Of a stretch of DNA of 64,000 bases, positions 53,925-63,747 are shown piece after piece. A program made the position numbers and the translations under genes. The notes beneath the pieces are model-generated. The model searched no databases. It was given only the letters and a program-made list of their open reading frames with translations, and was not told the DNA's origin. Location: positions 1 through 64,000 of the forward strand of contig NZ_SAXY01000012.1 of the NCBI RefSeq assembly GCF_008016535.1, given 5' to 3'. Every line of letters begins with the position of its first letter. Position 1 is the first letter of the stretch. This DNA comes from Brachyspira pilosicoli (lineage in GTDB: Bacteria > Spirochaetota > Brachyspiria > Brachyspirales > Brachyspiraceae).

Positions 53925-54354
53925 CTATTCTTCAATCTTTTTTATATCATTTATAATATTATCTATATTCTCCAACTCTTCAACTGAATAATCTTTTAAT
54001 TTCATAGCAATAGAGAGTAATTTTTCATTTTTTCCATATCTGCAATTTCCTCATTACAAAGAAGTAATGATATAGGTATATTTAAAACTCTAGCTATTTT
54101 ATTTAGATTAGTAATGGATATATTTCTCTTTCCAACTTCAACTCCTTGCAAATACTTTGGAGATATTTTTTTGCCATATCAGCTATATATGATATAGTTC
54201 TATTTTGTGATTTTCTTATAATTCGTATTCTTCTGCCAATATAGTATAAAAAAGATAACTCATTATTTTCATTATTATTATTTTTATTTTCTTCTTTTTT
54301 ATAATCGGATACCACTCTCTTAAAAAAATGCTTTTTTAAATTATTTTTATCCAT
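53925..54354 (-). pseudogene. frameshifted XRE-type helix-turn-helix regulator
   Basis: The frame from 54354 reads IGRRIRIIRKSQNRTISYIADMAKK, the start of a Cro/C1-type domain. It loses phase at a seven-A run (plus T run 54166-54172). One more A there restores ISPKYLQGVEVGKRNISITNLNKIARVLNIPISLLL, the rest of the domain. A second slip at a six-A run (54028-54033) must also be repaired to reach the natural end (YSVEELENIDNII, stop TAG at 53925). The repaired protein would have about 143 residues. Lesions in A tracts can be phase-variable, decay or sequencing errors. Its start is three bases downstream of the RadC stop on the same strand. Confidence 0.75.
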
Positions 54355-54357
54355 TTA

Positions 54358-55050
54358 TCAAACTCCTGCAATTACAGCTTCTTTATAATTATCTATTATG
54401 CCATTTTCTCTAAAACTATAATGAAGATTTCCTGCTATTATAATATGGTCTAACACTTTTATATTAATCATAAAAAATGCCTTATATATTATTTCTGTTA
54501 TTTCAATATCTGCTTTAGAAGGTTTAGCTATACCAGAAGGGTGATTATGTGATAATATAACATAAGAAGCTCCTAAAGATAATGCTTTATCAACTAAATC
54601 TCTTGGATAAATAGTGGCAGAATCTATAGTACCTCTAAATATTTGTTCTATAGAAATAAAACGTTTATTAATATCAAAACATATTAAAGAAAAAGTTTCA
54701 AATTTTAATCTGCCAAATTTTATGGTAAGATACTCTATTAAATCTTTTTTCTTAAATTCTAAACTATCAACTCTTAGGCTATTAACTAAATAGTATTCTA
54801 AAAGTGAAGATATACTTTTTAATATGAAAACTTTCTTTGGAGTTAATCCCTTAATTTTTAAAAGTTCTTCTTCACTAGCATTTACTATATTATATAAATT
54901 ATGAAACCTATAATAAAGCTTATCTGTTATATTATTAGCATTATTTAAAGAAACACCATTAGAAAGTAAATAAGATACTATCTCTTTTTCTTTGTCTAAA
55001 TAAAGGTCTTCATAATTTTTATTTGAAATAAAATTATCACTAATAAACAT
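54358..55050 (-). CDS. radC: RadC-family JAB-domain protein
   Basis: 230 residues. The N-terminal helix-hairpin-helix-like part (LKIKGLTPKKVFILKSIS) is followed by the JAB/MPN metalloprotease-like domain: the zinc motif SHNHPSGIAKPSKADIEIT and LDHIIIAGNLHYSFRENG. Despite the name, a repair role was not upheld for E. coli RadC; relatives are frequent in mobile elements and competence regions, and the biochemical activity is unknown. It is followed at three bases by the broken XRE regulator, so the two were co-transcribed. Confidence 0.9.
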   Translation of the reverse strand: MFISDNFISNKNYEDLYLDKEKEIVSYLLSNGVSLNNANNITDKLYYRFHNLYNIVNASEEELLKIKGLTPKKVFILKSISSLLEYYLVNSLRVDSLEFKKKDLIEYLTIKFGRLKFETFSLICFDINKRFISIEQIFRGTIDSATIYPRDLVDKALSLGASYVILSHNHPSGIAKPSKADIEITEIIYKAFFMINIKVLDHIIIAGNLHYSFRENGIIDNYKEAVIAGV

Positions 55051-55205
55051 AATAACATATCCTTTAAATTAAGTGTTACCTATAGTTAAACAAATATTTT
55101 TTTAAAATAAGCTAAAATTAAATAAATTAAAACAATATTTAATTCATAATTACCGCTTAAAAAATATATTTATTTATTTTTTTAAATTAATAATTAGATA
55201 AAATA

Positions 55206-55233
55206 TTGACTTTTTACATAATAGCTATATCAT
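55206..55233 (+). promoter_or_regulatory. promoter candidate of the broken lipoprotein gene
   Basis: TTGACT (55206-55211), 16 bases, TATCAT (55228-55233), with TGGAG before the ATG at 55262. It suggests the gene may still be transcribed. Confidence 0.4.
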
Positions 55234-55261
55234 TTTTTTATATAGAGTTTTGGAGTATATT

Positions 55262-56287
55262 ATGACAAAAAAACTAATTATTATATTAGCTGCTATTAAT
55301 TTATTTTTAATATCTTGCAAATCAAATTCAACAACTCCATTTGATATAGAATATTTTATACTTCTTTTTGGCGGAGGAAGCGTAATAGAAAAAGAAAAAG
55401 CTATCACTGACCCTACCCAAATATCAGCCTTTATAAAAGAACATAATGGAATATATTATGCTACATATGAAGATAATAGCCTTGATTTAAGATACAGATT
55501 ATAAAATGATAAAATATATAACGGATATGGTACAGAAATAATTGGTACAGAAACATTATTTGGAACTAAATTACAAATATATATTAATGGAAAAACAGAT
55601 GGAACTGGTTATGATAAAAATGATGAAATGTTTACTTTCAATTTTGCAACTAATCAAAATATATATTTATTTGCAAATGCAATATTTCATAAAGAACAAT
55701 ATGCTGCTAAACAAGGATATAACCATAAAATAGGAGAAGCTATTGAAGAATTAAAACAATATTCTGGAAATTACTATTATGATTATGATGATACTCAAAA
55801 ATATTATATATTAATAGATACATTAGGATAAATATATATAGATGATAATTTAAATATCATATACTCAACTGCCTCCATGGAAAATAAAGTACTTACTATT
55901 ACATATACAAAAATAGGAGGAACTAAAATAAAACAAGAATTACATTTTTATGATGATAAATTAATATTTGGTAATTCTTGGATAAATGACAAGCTTCAAT
56001 ATGAAGAATTAAAAAGATATGATTTGTTTACTCCACATAATGGTACATATACAGGAAAAGATGGAACTAGTGATATAACTTTAACTGTTGCCTCCGATAA
56101 AATAACATTAAGCTCTCTTGGAAGATACTATACATTTACACCTATTACGACTGGAAACACATTAACTCTTTATCAATACTCATCTAGGTATTCTACAAAA
56201 GAATATAAATTTGTATTTGAAGGTAATAGTGTTACATATACAAAACCAGATAATCAGGGTACTGTTATATTAAATAAACAAAACTAA
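55262..56287 (+). pseudogene. lipoprotein gene with two in-frame TAA stops
   Basis: From the ATG at 55262 (TGGAG upstream) a lipoprotein signal (LISC, Cys19) is encoded. The same frame stays open to 56287 except for TAA at 55502-55504 and 55829-55831. There is no frameshift at all: three open pieces of 80, 108 and 152 codons lie in exact phase. Each TAA could come from AAA or GAA by one base. The product would be about 340 residues, beta-rich with repeats of HNGTYTGKDGTSDITLTVASD type seen in short Brachyspira lipoproteins. Either recent decay, a strain variant or sequencing error; readthrough is a remote option. Confidence 0.75.
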
Positions 56288-56366
56288 TTTTTTTAATTAA
56301 ATTGTAATTGAAAAGATTATATTATTATGGTATTATTTTATCAATTTATTATTGGAGAAATTTTTA

Positions 56367-56594
56367 ATGAAAAAAATTAGTAAAAATCCTTTTCTTATTG
56401 AAGTAGAGAGAAAATTTGGAAAAGATAGTTTTGAATATTCTGCATTTATGCGCGGAAGTAAAAAATTTAAAATAACTAAAGAAGAAATAGATGACAGATA
56501 TAATTTAACATTAAAAGAGTTTGCCTATTATGCTCAAGTGTCTGGTTTTAAAGTATTATCTGATGCAGACAGCTTAATTATATTTAAAGAATAA
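56367..56594 (+). CDS. small conserved-looking hypothetical protein
   Basis: 75 residues from the ATG at 56367, preferred to the TTG at 56352 because GGAG (56354-56357) lies between. Charged, with FEYSAFMRGSKKFKITKEEIDDRYNLTLKEFAYYAQVSGFKVLSDADSL in pieces predicting a small alpha/beta fold. No family recognised. It precedes the pyridoxamine kinase gene by about 36 bases in the same direction. Confidence 0.55.
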   Translation: MKKISKNPFLIEVERKFGKDSFEYSAFMRGSKKFKITKEEIDDRYNLTLKEFAYYAQVSGFKVLSDADSLIIFKE

Positions 56595-56630
56595 AATAAT
56601 AAAAATTAAATTAATTAAAAAGTGATAATA

Positions 56631-57455
56631 ATGAAAGATTGTAATGTACTTCTTATAAATGATATATGCTCCTATGGTAAAGCTTCTTTAACTGTTAATA
56701 TACCTGTTCTTTCTGCTTTTGGAATGAAAGTATCTCCATTAATAACTGTATTACTTTCTAATCATACTGCTTTTGAATCTTTTTATGCTTTTAATTTAAC
56801 AGAACAATTAAAGCAAATAGTAAATGAATTAAAAAAGAGAGAGGCAAAATTTGATGCCTTATATATAGGCTGGCTTGCATCCGATGAACAAGTTGATATA
56901 GTTATAGATATAATAGAATATTTCAAAATAAAAATTGTATTATTAGACCCAATATTAGGAGATAATGGAAAATTGTATTCTTCTATGACTGAAAAACATA
57001 TAAAATCACTTAAAAGAATATTAAAATATGCTACAATAGTAACACCTAATATCACAGAATTATGTTTACTTTTAGATAAAGATGCAAGTAAAAAATATAC
57101 AGAAGATAATATAATAGAAATGGCTAAAGAGTTATCAAATATAGCTTCGGAAAATATTATTGTAACAAGTGTAGAAAAAGATAATAAATTTGGTTCTTTA
57201 GCATACAATAAAGAAAATAATAATGTTGTAACAAGCTACTTTAATAAAATAAATATAGCAATGCCTGGTACTGGGGATGCTTTTGCTTCAGCATTATTAG
57301 GATATATATTAAATGATTATTCTATAGAAGATGCATTAAAAAAAGCAACTCAATTCATATACAAAGCAATAGAACTCTCTGTAAAAGAAAATGATAATAG
57401 AATATACGGCATATCTATAGAAAAAAGACTTAACCTATTAAAAGATTTATTTTAA
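56631..57455 (+). CDS. pdxY: pyridoxamine/pyridoxal kinase
   Basis: 274 residues from the ATG at 56631 (a GTG at 56622 is also in frame; neither has a strong ribosome binding site). Ribokinase-like fold: LLINDICSYGKASLTVNIPVLSAFGMKV in pieces matches the start of Firmicutes-type pyridoxamine kinases, then ALYIGWLASDEQVDIV, LLDPILGDNGKLYSSMT, and the catalytic anion hole MPGTGDAFASALLGY with Asp as base. It phosphorylates B6 vitamers in salvage of pyridoxal phosphate. PdxK and PdxY cannot be told apart here. Its 3' end overlaps the TPR gene by nine bases tail to tail. Confidence 0.8.
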   Translation: MKDCNVLLINDICSYGKASLTVNIPVLSAFGMKVSPLITVLLSNHTAFESFYAFNLTEQLKQIVNELKKREAKFDALYIGWLASDEQVDIVIDIIEYFKIKIVLLDPILGDNGKLYSSMTEKHIKSLKRILKYATIVTPNITELCLLLDKDASKKYTEDNIIEMAKELSNIASENIIVTSVEKDNKFGSLAYNKENNNVVTSYFNKINIAMPGTGDAFASALLGYILNDYSIEDALKKATQFIYKAIELSVKENDNRIYGISIEKRLNLLKDLF

Positions 57456-60197
57456 TAGTTTGTTTAATATATCTTCTATTTCTTTTTCTATATATTTTTT
57501 ATCATTCATATCTTTACCCCAAACAGATTTATTTAATGCTGTTTTATATAATTGCAAAGATTGTTTTAAAAGAGTATTTGTGTTTCTATCTATATAACTT
57601 TCAGCTCTCAATTTATATATTCTAGCAAGCAAAGCATATCCGCTTCCATCATCAGGAAGAAGTGAAATATAATTTAGAGCATATTTCTGAGCCTTGTTAT
57701 AATCTCTAAAATTATTTAAAGCTACAATAGAAGCCCTATAATTAGCAGCAGCTTGATTTTTATTGATACTAACAATGTTCTCATATCCTTCTAATGCTTC
57801 ACGAGTATTTCCTGTACTCTCATTTACATAAGATATTTGATATAAATAGTCAAGATTATCTCCATTAATTAAAACTGCCCTGTTAGCATATCTCATAGCA
57901 GCTTCATTATTTCCTAATTTAATATTTAATTTTGATAATGCATAAAAATCTCTATCAGATTCATATTCCTTATTTAAATTAAATAAAGATAAAGGATAAG
58001 ATGAAACATTAATAATACTATCTACCTTCCAAAGCAAATCAACGTCCATATATTTAGAAGCCCTATCAAAAGCATTAATAGAATATCCATATAATCTGCT
58101 TTTACTATAAATTCTTCCTAATACAGCATCTTTTGCTCCCTCAATATTAACATACTGAAAAATATTATAAGTTATGTCATAAGCACTATTATCATACTCA
58201 TATGCTAACGCCTCTGCCAAAGCTATAACATTATTCATATAAGCAGGTGATATTCTTAAAACCTCTCTTCTCACATCAGAAAACTTTACATACCCATTAA
58301 CATTATTATAATTGCCCATAGAAGCTAAATAAGAATCAATATATATTTTATTTTTTATAGCTATAGCATCATAATTATCTCTATTAATTCTTGTAGCTAA
58401 ATTAACAATATTTTTAGATTTTTCATACTCTTTTTGATTATATAAATATGAAGCATAATAACCATATATTATAGAGTTAATCTTTTTTATATAAGGGTCT
58501 TTAGTATCAATATTCTTAAGTCCGTCTATATAATTAATAGCTTCTTCATATCTATCAGCTCTTAAATACTCAAATACTTTATCTGTAATAAGAGAAGTAT
58601 TATATTTTAAATCATCTTCCCAAAATAAAGTGGATTTCATATCCGTAAGATATATCTCTTTTTGATAATCAGAAATATCGTTTGATTTTATTCTTAAACT
58701 TAATAACTCTCTTAATAATACAACATTATCAACACTTATAATATTATTATCAAAAGCTCTTTTTAAAACCTTAATTGCTTCATCTGTAGAACCTAATTTA
58801 GAATAGCTGCTTGCCATATACCATAATCTTTTTTGCTCTTCATAACCATTAAATCTACTATTCATAATTAAATTAACAACATCAACATAAAGTCCATTAT
58901 TATATAAATAATCAACCCTATCAAGAACAATATTATTTTCAAGTGACTTTATCAAATTAGCAACTGTATTTCTATAAGCATTAACACTAACTAATATTTC
59001 TCTTGCTTTTTTATAGTTTCTTTTAAATATCAAATATTTAGCATATTCTATTTTATTTTCATCAGATATATCATATATACCAACAATTTGAGAAATTATT
59101 TCATTTGGATAATATAAGTATCCATAATTATAAAGCATATTAGCAAGAGTTTCATATAATCTAGGCTTATTATAAGAATATTTTAATCCCTCTTCTAATG
59201 TATTAATAGCCTCTCTCTCTTTACCCTCATACAAAAATATTTGAGCAAGTATAGCATATGCCTCATCAAAGTCTTTATTCTCTCTTATAAAACCATTTAG
59301 CATACTTTTAGCTTCAGTATAATTTTGAGTTTTAAAATAAGTCTTAGCCAAAGCAAGTTCTATTTCAGGATAATCTTTTGTATAATTTGAAAGAGAATTT
59401 AATTTACTAAAGGCATTACTATAATCATTAGAAATTACATAATTATCCCAAAGATAAAGCTCTTTTTGAACCGTAGCATTAGATATTTTAGAGTTTATTC
59501 TAATTAAACTAGCAGTATTAGAAACATTTTCTCTAACAGCTACATTATAATTGTTTAGGGCATCATCATACTGCTTTTTAAAAATACTAATATCTCCAAA
59601 ACCCTCGTATCCGCATTCACTGCCATTTTTTATACATAAACTATAATATTTCTCAGCACTCTTTATATCAAAATTTCTTAAAGCAATATCTCCAGCTAAA
59701 TATAACCAATAATTATCATTATATATTTTATACGCAGATATATAAGCTATTAAAGCATATTCATACTCATTAATCTTGTAAAAGAAATCAGTTATATTAG
59801 TATGCACTTCTCTATCATTAATATACCAGTTTATAATTTTGCTGAAATCTAAAGAAGCATAATATAAATCTCCATGCCTATAATAAGCAATCCCTCTTGT
59901 ATAATAAATATCATAATAATCTTTATAACTTTCTTCTAATAAATTACAAATATTAATAGCTTCATTATATTTAAACTCTTCTATTAATAGTTTAGCCTCA
60001 TTTAATTTATTTATAATATCTATTTTAATTTCTTCATTTGCATTATTAAAAAAATCATTTGTAACTATATTTACATTTTCTAAATTAATATCTAAATTTC
60101 TATCAGATACAGTTTTTTGAGAATATTGTAAAATATCTTTGGAATATGCCGAAATATATAGCATAAAAATAGCTAGTAGTATCTTTATTAATTTCAT
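57447..60197 (-). CDS. TPR-repeat periplasmic protein
   Basis: 916 residues with a signal peptide (about 1-19, ILLAIFMLYISAYS). Nearly all of the rest is tetratricopeptide-like helical hairpins, e.g. AINICNLLEESYKDYYDIYYTRGIAYYRHGDLYYASLDFSK (in pieces), YTEAKSMLNGFI, EAYAILAQIFLYEGKEREAINTLEEGL and a final EALEGYENIVSINKNQAAANYRAS. Such large TPR proteins scaffold envelope assemblies. Single gene with GGAAA before the ATG; 77 bases separate it from the divergent glycosyltransferase gene. Confidence 0.8.
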   Translation of the reverse strand: MKLIKILLAIFMLYISAYSKDILQYSQKTVSDRNLDINLENVNIVTNDFFNNANEEIKIDIINKLNEAKLLIEEFKYNEAINICNLLEESYKDYYDIYYTRGIAYYRHGDLYYASLDFSKIINWYINDREVHTNITDFFYKINEYEYALIAYISAYKIYNDNYWLYLAGDIALRNFDIKSAEKYYSLCIKNGSECGYEGFGDISIFKKQYDDALNNYNVAVRENVSNTASLIRINSKISNATVQKELYLWDNYVISNDYSNAFSKLNSLSNYTKDYPEIELALAKTYFKTQNYTEAKSMLNGFIRENKDFDEAYAILAQIFLYEGKEREAINTLEEGLKYSYNKPRLYETLANMLYNYGYLYYPNEIISQIVGIYDISDENKIEYAKYLIFKRNYKKAREILVSVNAYRNTVANLIKSLENNIVLDRVDYLYNNGLYVDVVNLIMNSRFNGYEEQKRLWYMASSYSKLGSTDEAIKVLKRAFDNNIISVDNVVLLRELLSLRIKSNDISDYQKEIYLTDMKSTLFWEDDLKYNTSLITDKVFEYLRADRYEEAINYIDGLKNIDTKDPYIKKINSIIYGYYASYLYNQKEYEKSKNIVNLATRINRDNYDAIAIKNKIYIDSYLASMGNYNNVNGYVKFSDVRREVLRISPAYMNNVIALAEALAYEYDNSAYDITYNIFQYVNIEGAKDAVLGRIYSKSRLYGYSINAFDRASKYMDVDLLWKVDSIINVSSYPLSLFNLNKEYESDRDFYALSKLNIKLGNNEAAMRYANRAVLINGDNLDYLYQISYVNESTGNTREALEGYENIVSINKNQAAANYRASIVALNNFRDYNKAQKYALNYISLLPDDGSGYALLARIYKLRAESYIDRNTNTLLKQSLQLYKTALNKSVWGKDMNDKKYIEKEIEDILNKLLK

Positions 60198-60274
60198 AAT
60201 ATTTCCTTACAAATACTGCTATAAATATCGGAAATAATAATATTAATTTTTAGTAAAGACACAAAAAATAAATT

Positions 60275-61318
60275 ATGAAAGAAATTATAATATTAACATC
60301 AAATATAACAATAAAAAATAAAACAAATCTATTTATATTAAATTTAATAGATTTACTATATAAAAAAGGCTTAAAAGTTACATTATATTCAAATAAATTC
60401 CCAAAAACTTTTCATGGATATATTACAAAAAAACATCTATCATTAAAACTCCCAAATATAAAAGATATAGTAAATCAATCAAGAAATGCTCATGCAATAA
60501 TAGCCATAGATTATCCAATGAATATAATAGCATATAAAATAAAAAATATGTTTAATAAAATGAAAACAAAATCGCCTTTAATAATATGGTATTCAATAAA
60601 CTTTCAAAAACATATATATAAAAATAACAATAGAAGAAAATTAAAAGAAGATTATAAAAGTATTTCTAATATAGATGTAGTATTATCTGCTAATGAAAAA
60701 ACAAAAAATATGTTAGAATATATTTATAATATAGAAACAATAGAAATAGTTCGCCCATACTACTCACCATATATTTTTAATTATAATAACAATAAAGAAA
60801 ATTATATACTCACTTTCTTTGATGCCAAAAACAGCATATATAAATGTACTGCTGCATACTGTGAATATATAAATAATTCAATAAAAAATAATAAAGAGAT
60901 ATACAAATTAATAATAGTAGGCTACAATAAATACTTAGAAGATAATATAAATAAATTAAATATAAAAGACCACGTAGAGTTAGTGGATTATAATTCTAAT
61001 ATAGAAAAGATAATATCAAATGCCTATACAATTTTAATACATAATATAGACGATCCTTTCTATATAGAATTAATATCCGCTTGGAATAATAAACAAATAC
61101 CAATAATAGACTCTAAAAGTCCATCTGCAGAAATTAGCATAGATAATAAAAACGCTCTAATATATAACTCTCAAAACCCAATATCTCTATACAATAAATT
61201 AATTACACTTATAGAAGATAAAAAGTTATATAATAGCCTCACTTCTTCAATAGAAAATATTCCAAGCATTGAAGATAGTGTAAATCAATTATTAGAAATA
61301 ATAACAAAAAAATTATAA
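60275..61318 (+). CDS. glycosyltransferase, GT-B (family 4-like)
   Basis: 347 residues. Two Rossmann-like halves: [19 protein letters not shown] at the start, then the C-terminal domain ([46 protein letters not shown] in pieces) with the sugar-nucleotide region [24 protein letters not shown] near the end. That last piece takes the place of the GT4 E-x7-E motif: only [14 protein letters not shown] is seen, so an acidic residue is present but the motif is not standard. Donor and acceptor unknown. No SD is obvious. Ends tail to tail with dnaJ, six bases overlapping. Confidence 0.65.
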   Translation: MKEIIILTSNITIKNKTNLFILNLIDLLYKKGLKVTLYSNKFPKTFHGYITKKHLSLKLPNIKDIVNQSRNAHAIIAIDYPMNIIAYKIKNMFNKMKTKSPLIIWYSINFQKHIYKNNNRRKLKEDYKSISNIDVVLSANEKTKNMLEYIYNIETIEIVRPYYSPYIFNYNNNKENYILTFFDAKNSIYKCTAAYCEYINNSIKNNKEIYKLIIVGYNKYLEDNINKLNIKDHVELVDYNSNIEKIISNAYTILIHNIDDPFYIELISAWNNKQIPIIDSKSPSAEISIDNKNALIYNSQNPISLYNKLITLIEDKKLYNSLTSSIENIPSIEDSVNQLLEIITKKL

Positions 61319-62443
61319 ATTATTTCTGCTAGGTTTTCTCAATTTTGGCTCTTCATTATTTGGAATAACTTTTTTAAGCTCATTAAACAATCTTTTCTCT
61401 TCAGAAGACAATTTATTATTAACGTCAATATTTACTATAACAAACAAATCTCCGCGAGATGATCTATTGATATGATTAGCACCATTTCCTTTTAACTTAA
61501 AAATCTGTCCGCTATTAGTACCAGCAGGAATTTTTATTTTTACTTTCTTTTTGTCTAATGTTTCTATAAATATATCATCACCGAGAGTAGCTTGAACTAT
61601 ATTAATGCCTACTTCGGTAATTAAATCAATACCTTCTCTAACAAAATACTGATGCGGTGCAACATGTATATAAAGATATAAATCTCCATTTACACCTCTA
61701 GCTATAGCTTCTCCCTCACCAGATATTCTTAATTGAGTATTATCATCAATTCCCTTAGGTATATTAACAGATATAGTTTTAGGTTTTTTAATAGTACCAG
61801 TTCCATGACATTTTTTACAAGGCGTAGTAACAATAGAGCCAGTACCATGACATTTTTTACAAGTTCTTCTCACACTAAAAAAGCCCTGAGCCATTCTCAC
61901 TTCACCCGTACCATTACAAGAAGGACAAGTTTGAGTTTTTGTACCCGGTTCAGCTCCGCTTCCATTACAAGCATCACAAATATCTTTTTTATCTAATTTA
62001 ATCTCCATCTTTCTGCCAAATACGGCATCTTCAAGAGAAAGTGTAATATCATGTCTTAAATCATTTCCTCGTCTTTGTCCTCTTGAACTTCTAGAAGAAA
62101 ATCCGCCTCCAAAAAAAGAACTAAATATATCATCCAAATCGCCAAAACCGCCTGAACCTCCAAACATTTGTGAAAAATCAAATCCACCACTTCCATAAGC
62201 ATCAGCAAAATCACTATGAACGCCTTGAAAACCAAATTGATCATACTGAGCACGTTTCTTCTCATCAGATAATATTTCATAAGCCTCCGTAGCTTCTTTA
62301 AACTTCTCTTCTGCTTCTTTATTTCCCGGATTTCTATCAGGGTGATATTGCATAGCTAATTTTCTATAAGCCTTTTTAATTTCATCAGCACTAGCTGTTT
62401 TGTTTACTCCCAATACTTCGTAATAATCTCTTTTGTTTGCCAT
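61313..62443 (-). CDS. dnaJ: chaperone DnaJ (type I Hsp40)
   Basis: 376 residues. J domain with HPD at 34-36, Gly/Phe-rich linker (about 75-120, [17 protein letters not shown]), then four zinc repeats [24 protein letters not shown] and CKKCHGTG, and a substrate-binding C-terminal beta domain. It passes unfolded proteins to DnaK and stimulates its ATPase. dnaK and grpE are not adjacent. GAGGA precedes the ATG. A second J-domain gene lies 80 bases upstream in the same direction. Confidence 0.95.
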   Translation of the reverse strand: MANKRDYYEVLGVNKTASADEIKKAYRKLAMQYHPDRNPGNKEAEEKFKEATEAYEILSDEKKRAQYDQFGFQGVHSDFADAYGSGGFDFSQMFGGSGGFGDLDDIFSSFFGGGFSSRSSRGQRRGNDLRHDITLSLEDAVFGRKMEIKLDKKDICDACNGSGAEPGTKTQTCPSCNGTGEVRMAQGFFSVRRTCKKCHGTGSIVTTPCKKCHGTGTIKKPKTISVNIPKGIDDNTQLRISGEGEAIARGVNGDLYLYIHVAPHQYFVREGIDLITEVGINIVQATLGDDIFIETLDKKKVKIKIPAGTNSGQIFKLKGNGANHINRSSRGDLFVIVNIDVNNKLSSEEKRLFNELKKVIPNNEEPKLRKPSRNNL

Positions 62444-62523
62444 TTTAACATATCCTCATTAATTAAAATACATAAAAAATAAAAGCTTCTATATATAAAA
62501 TCAAAAAATAAATATTAAAAAAA

Positions 62524-62811
62524 TTATTTTCTTCTCTTACTTCCAACTATTATGCTAACACCTAAACCTAAAGCTGCTAGCCCTGTAATAACATATTTAT
62601 TATTAGCTAAATACTTAATATTATATTCCATTCTCTTTTTTTTGTCAGATAAAACATCATAAGCCTCAGTAATCTCTTTAAACTTATTAGTAGCTATATC
62701 ATCTCCATCATTTCTATCAGGATGATATAATTTTGCTAACTCTCTATAAGACTTTTTTATTTTCTCTTCACTTGCAAATATATTAACATTAAGTATCTTA
62801 TAATAATCCAT
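62524..62811 (-). CDS. tail-anchored mini J-domain protein
   Basis: 95 residues: a J domain ([29 protein letters not shown] at 30-32) followed directly by one hydrophobic segment (about 72-88, [18 protein letters not shown]) and a basic end SKRRK. There is no Gly/Phe or zinc region, so it is a type III J-protein. Its only membrane segment is at the C-terminus, with the J domain predicted to face the cytoplasm. It could recruit DnaK to the membrane. Located just upstream of dnaJ, maybe co-transcribed. Confidence 0.75.
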   Translation of the reverse strand: MDYYKILNVNIFASEEKIKKSYRELAKLYHPDRNDGDDIATNKFKEITEAYDVLSDKKKRMEYNIKYLANNKYVITGLAALGLGVSIIVGSKRRK

Positions 62812-62875
62812 AAAAATATCCTTAAATTATATATATAAAAACAATTTTCATCAATACAAAAAACTAAACAAAAAA

Positions 62876-63568
62876 TTAATTATCAAAAAACATTAGACTT
62901 TCAACTATAAGCAATAATCCACTAGCTATCCATATACTCTTAGTACCTAAAATATTAGTAAACAAACTACCCAAAAATGCTCCGAACATAAAACATAATA
63001 AAATACTTAAATATATAAGACCATTTTTTAAACCTGTTTTATCTTTATTAAATAAAAATTTAAAAAAATTTTCTGAAGCAGATCTTAAATTCCCAGTACA
63101 CATATTAGTAACATAAGCAAGTCCCTCAACCCTATTAAAAGTTATCATCAAAATACCAGACATAAAAGCTATAAAACTAATAACTAAACTATCAAATAAT
63201 TTTTCAGGTAAAATACCAACTATAAAAAGTATGATAGCATTTATAAGTATTACAACATATTCTAATTCCATTAATTTTTTTTTGTTTAAGATTTTTTTTA
63301 TATATAAAGCAAACCAAATACCTATTACAAACACAAAAATAGATATTAAATAATGAATAGCCTCAAAAAAATTCCTCTCAGCAATATTCATAGCAAAAAA
63401 TATAATATTTCCTGTTTGAGCATAGGCAAATACACCATCTCTTGTAATATAGGTATATGAATCAACAAACCCTCCTATAATGCTAAATATAGATGCTATA
63501 TAAATAGTTTGTGTTGTATGTATTGATTCATTCTTTCCTTTTATAAAAGATATGAGATTGCTTTTCAT
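62876..63568 (-). CDS. YoaK/DUF1275 family membrane protein
   Basis: 230 residues from the ATG at 63568, which has GGGAA upstream. An in-frame start at 63676 would add 36 hydrophobic residues outside the family. Six membrane helices with the DUF1275 marks IIGGFVDSYTYITRDGVFAYAQTGNIIFFA and ITFNRVEGLAYVTNMCTGNLRSASEN in pieces. Function unknown; relatives are annotated as possible permeases. It is divergent from the IS element at the right edge, so its upstream region may be altered by that insertion. Confidence 0.75.
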   Translation of the reverse strand: MKSNLISFIKGKNESIHTTQTIYIASIFSIIGGFVDSYTYITRDGVFAYAQTGNIIFFAMNIAERNFFEAIHYLISIFVFVIGIWFALYIKKILNKKKLMELEYVVILINAIILFIVGILPEKLFDSLVISFIAFMSGILMITFNRVEGLAYVTNMCTGNLRSASENFFKFLFNKDKTGLKNGLIYLSILLCFMFGAFLGSLFTNILGTKSIWIASGLLLIVESLMFFDN

Positions 63569-63747
63569 ATAAAAAATATTCCCATAAAATTTAATTGCAA
63601 ATATTATAACATAAAACAGTATTTTTAGAAATATATATAATTTTATTTGTGTTAAGGAGTATGAGATATTGGACATTTTTTAGTATAAAAAAAGCAGTAT
63701 CCTTGTTATAATATTTTGAACATAAAACAAATAAAAAGGATGCTACT

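Noticed and set aside
55205-56287. Alternative genetic code or stop readthrough as cause of in-frame TAA
   Set aside because: TAA ends many intact genes in the window, so codon reassignment is excluded; readthrough kept only as a remote option.
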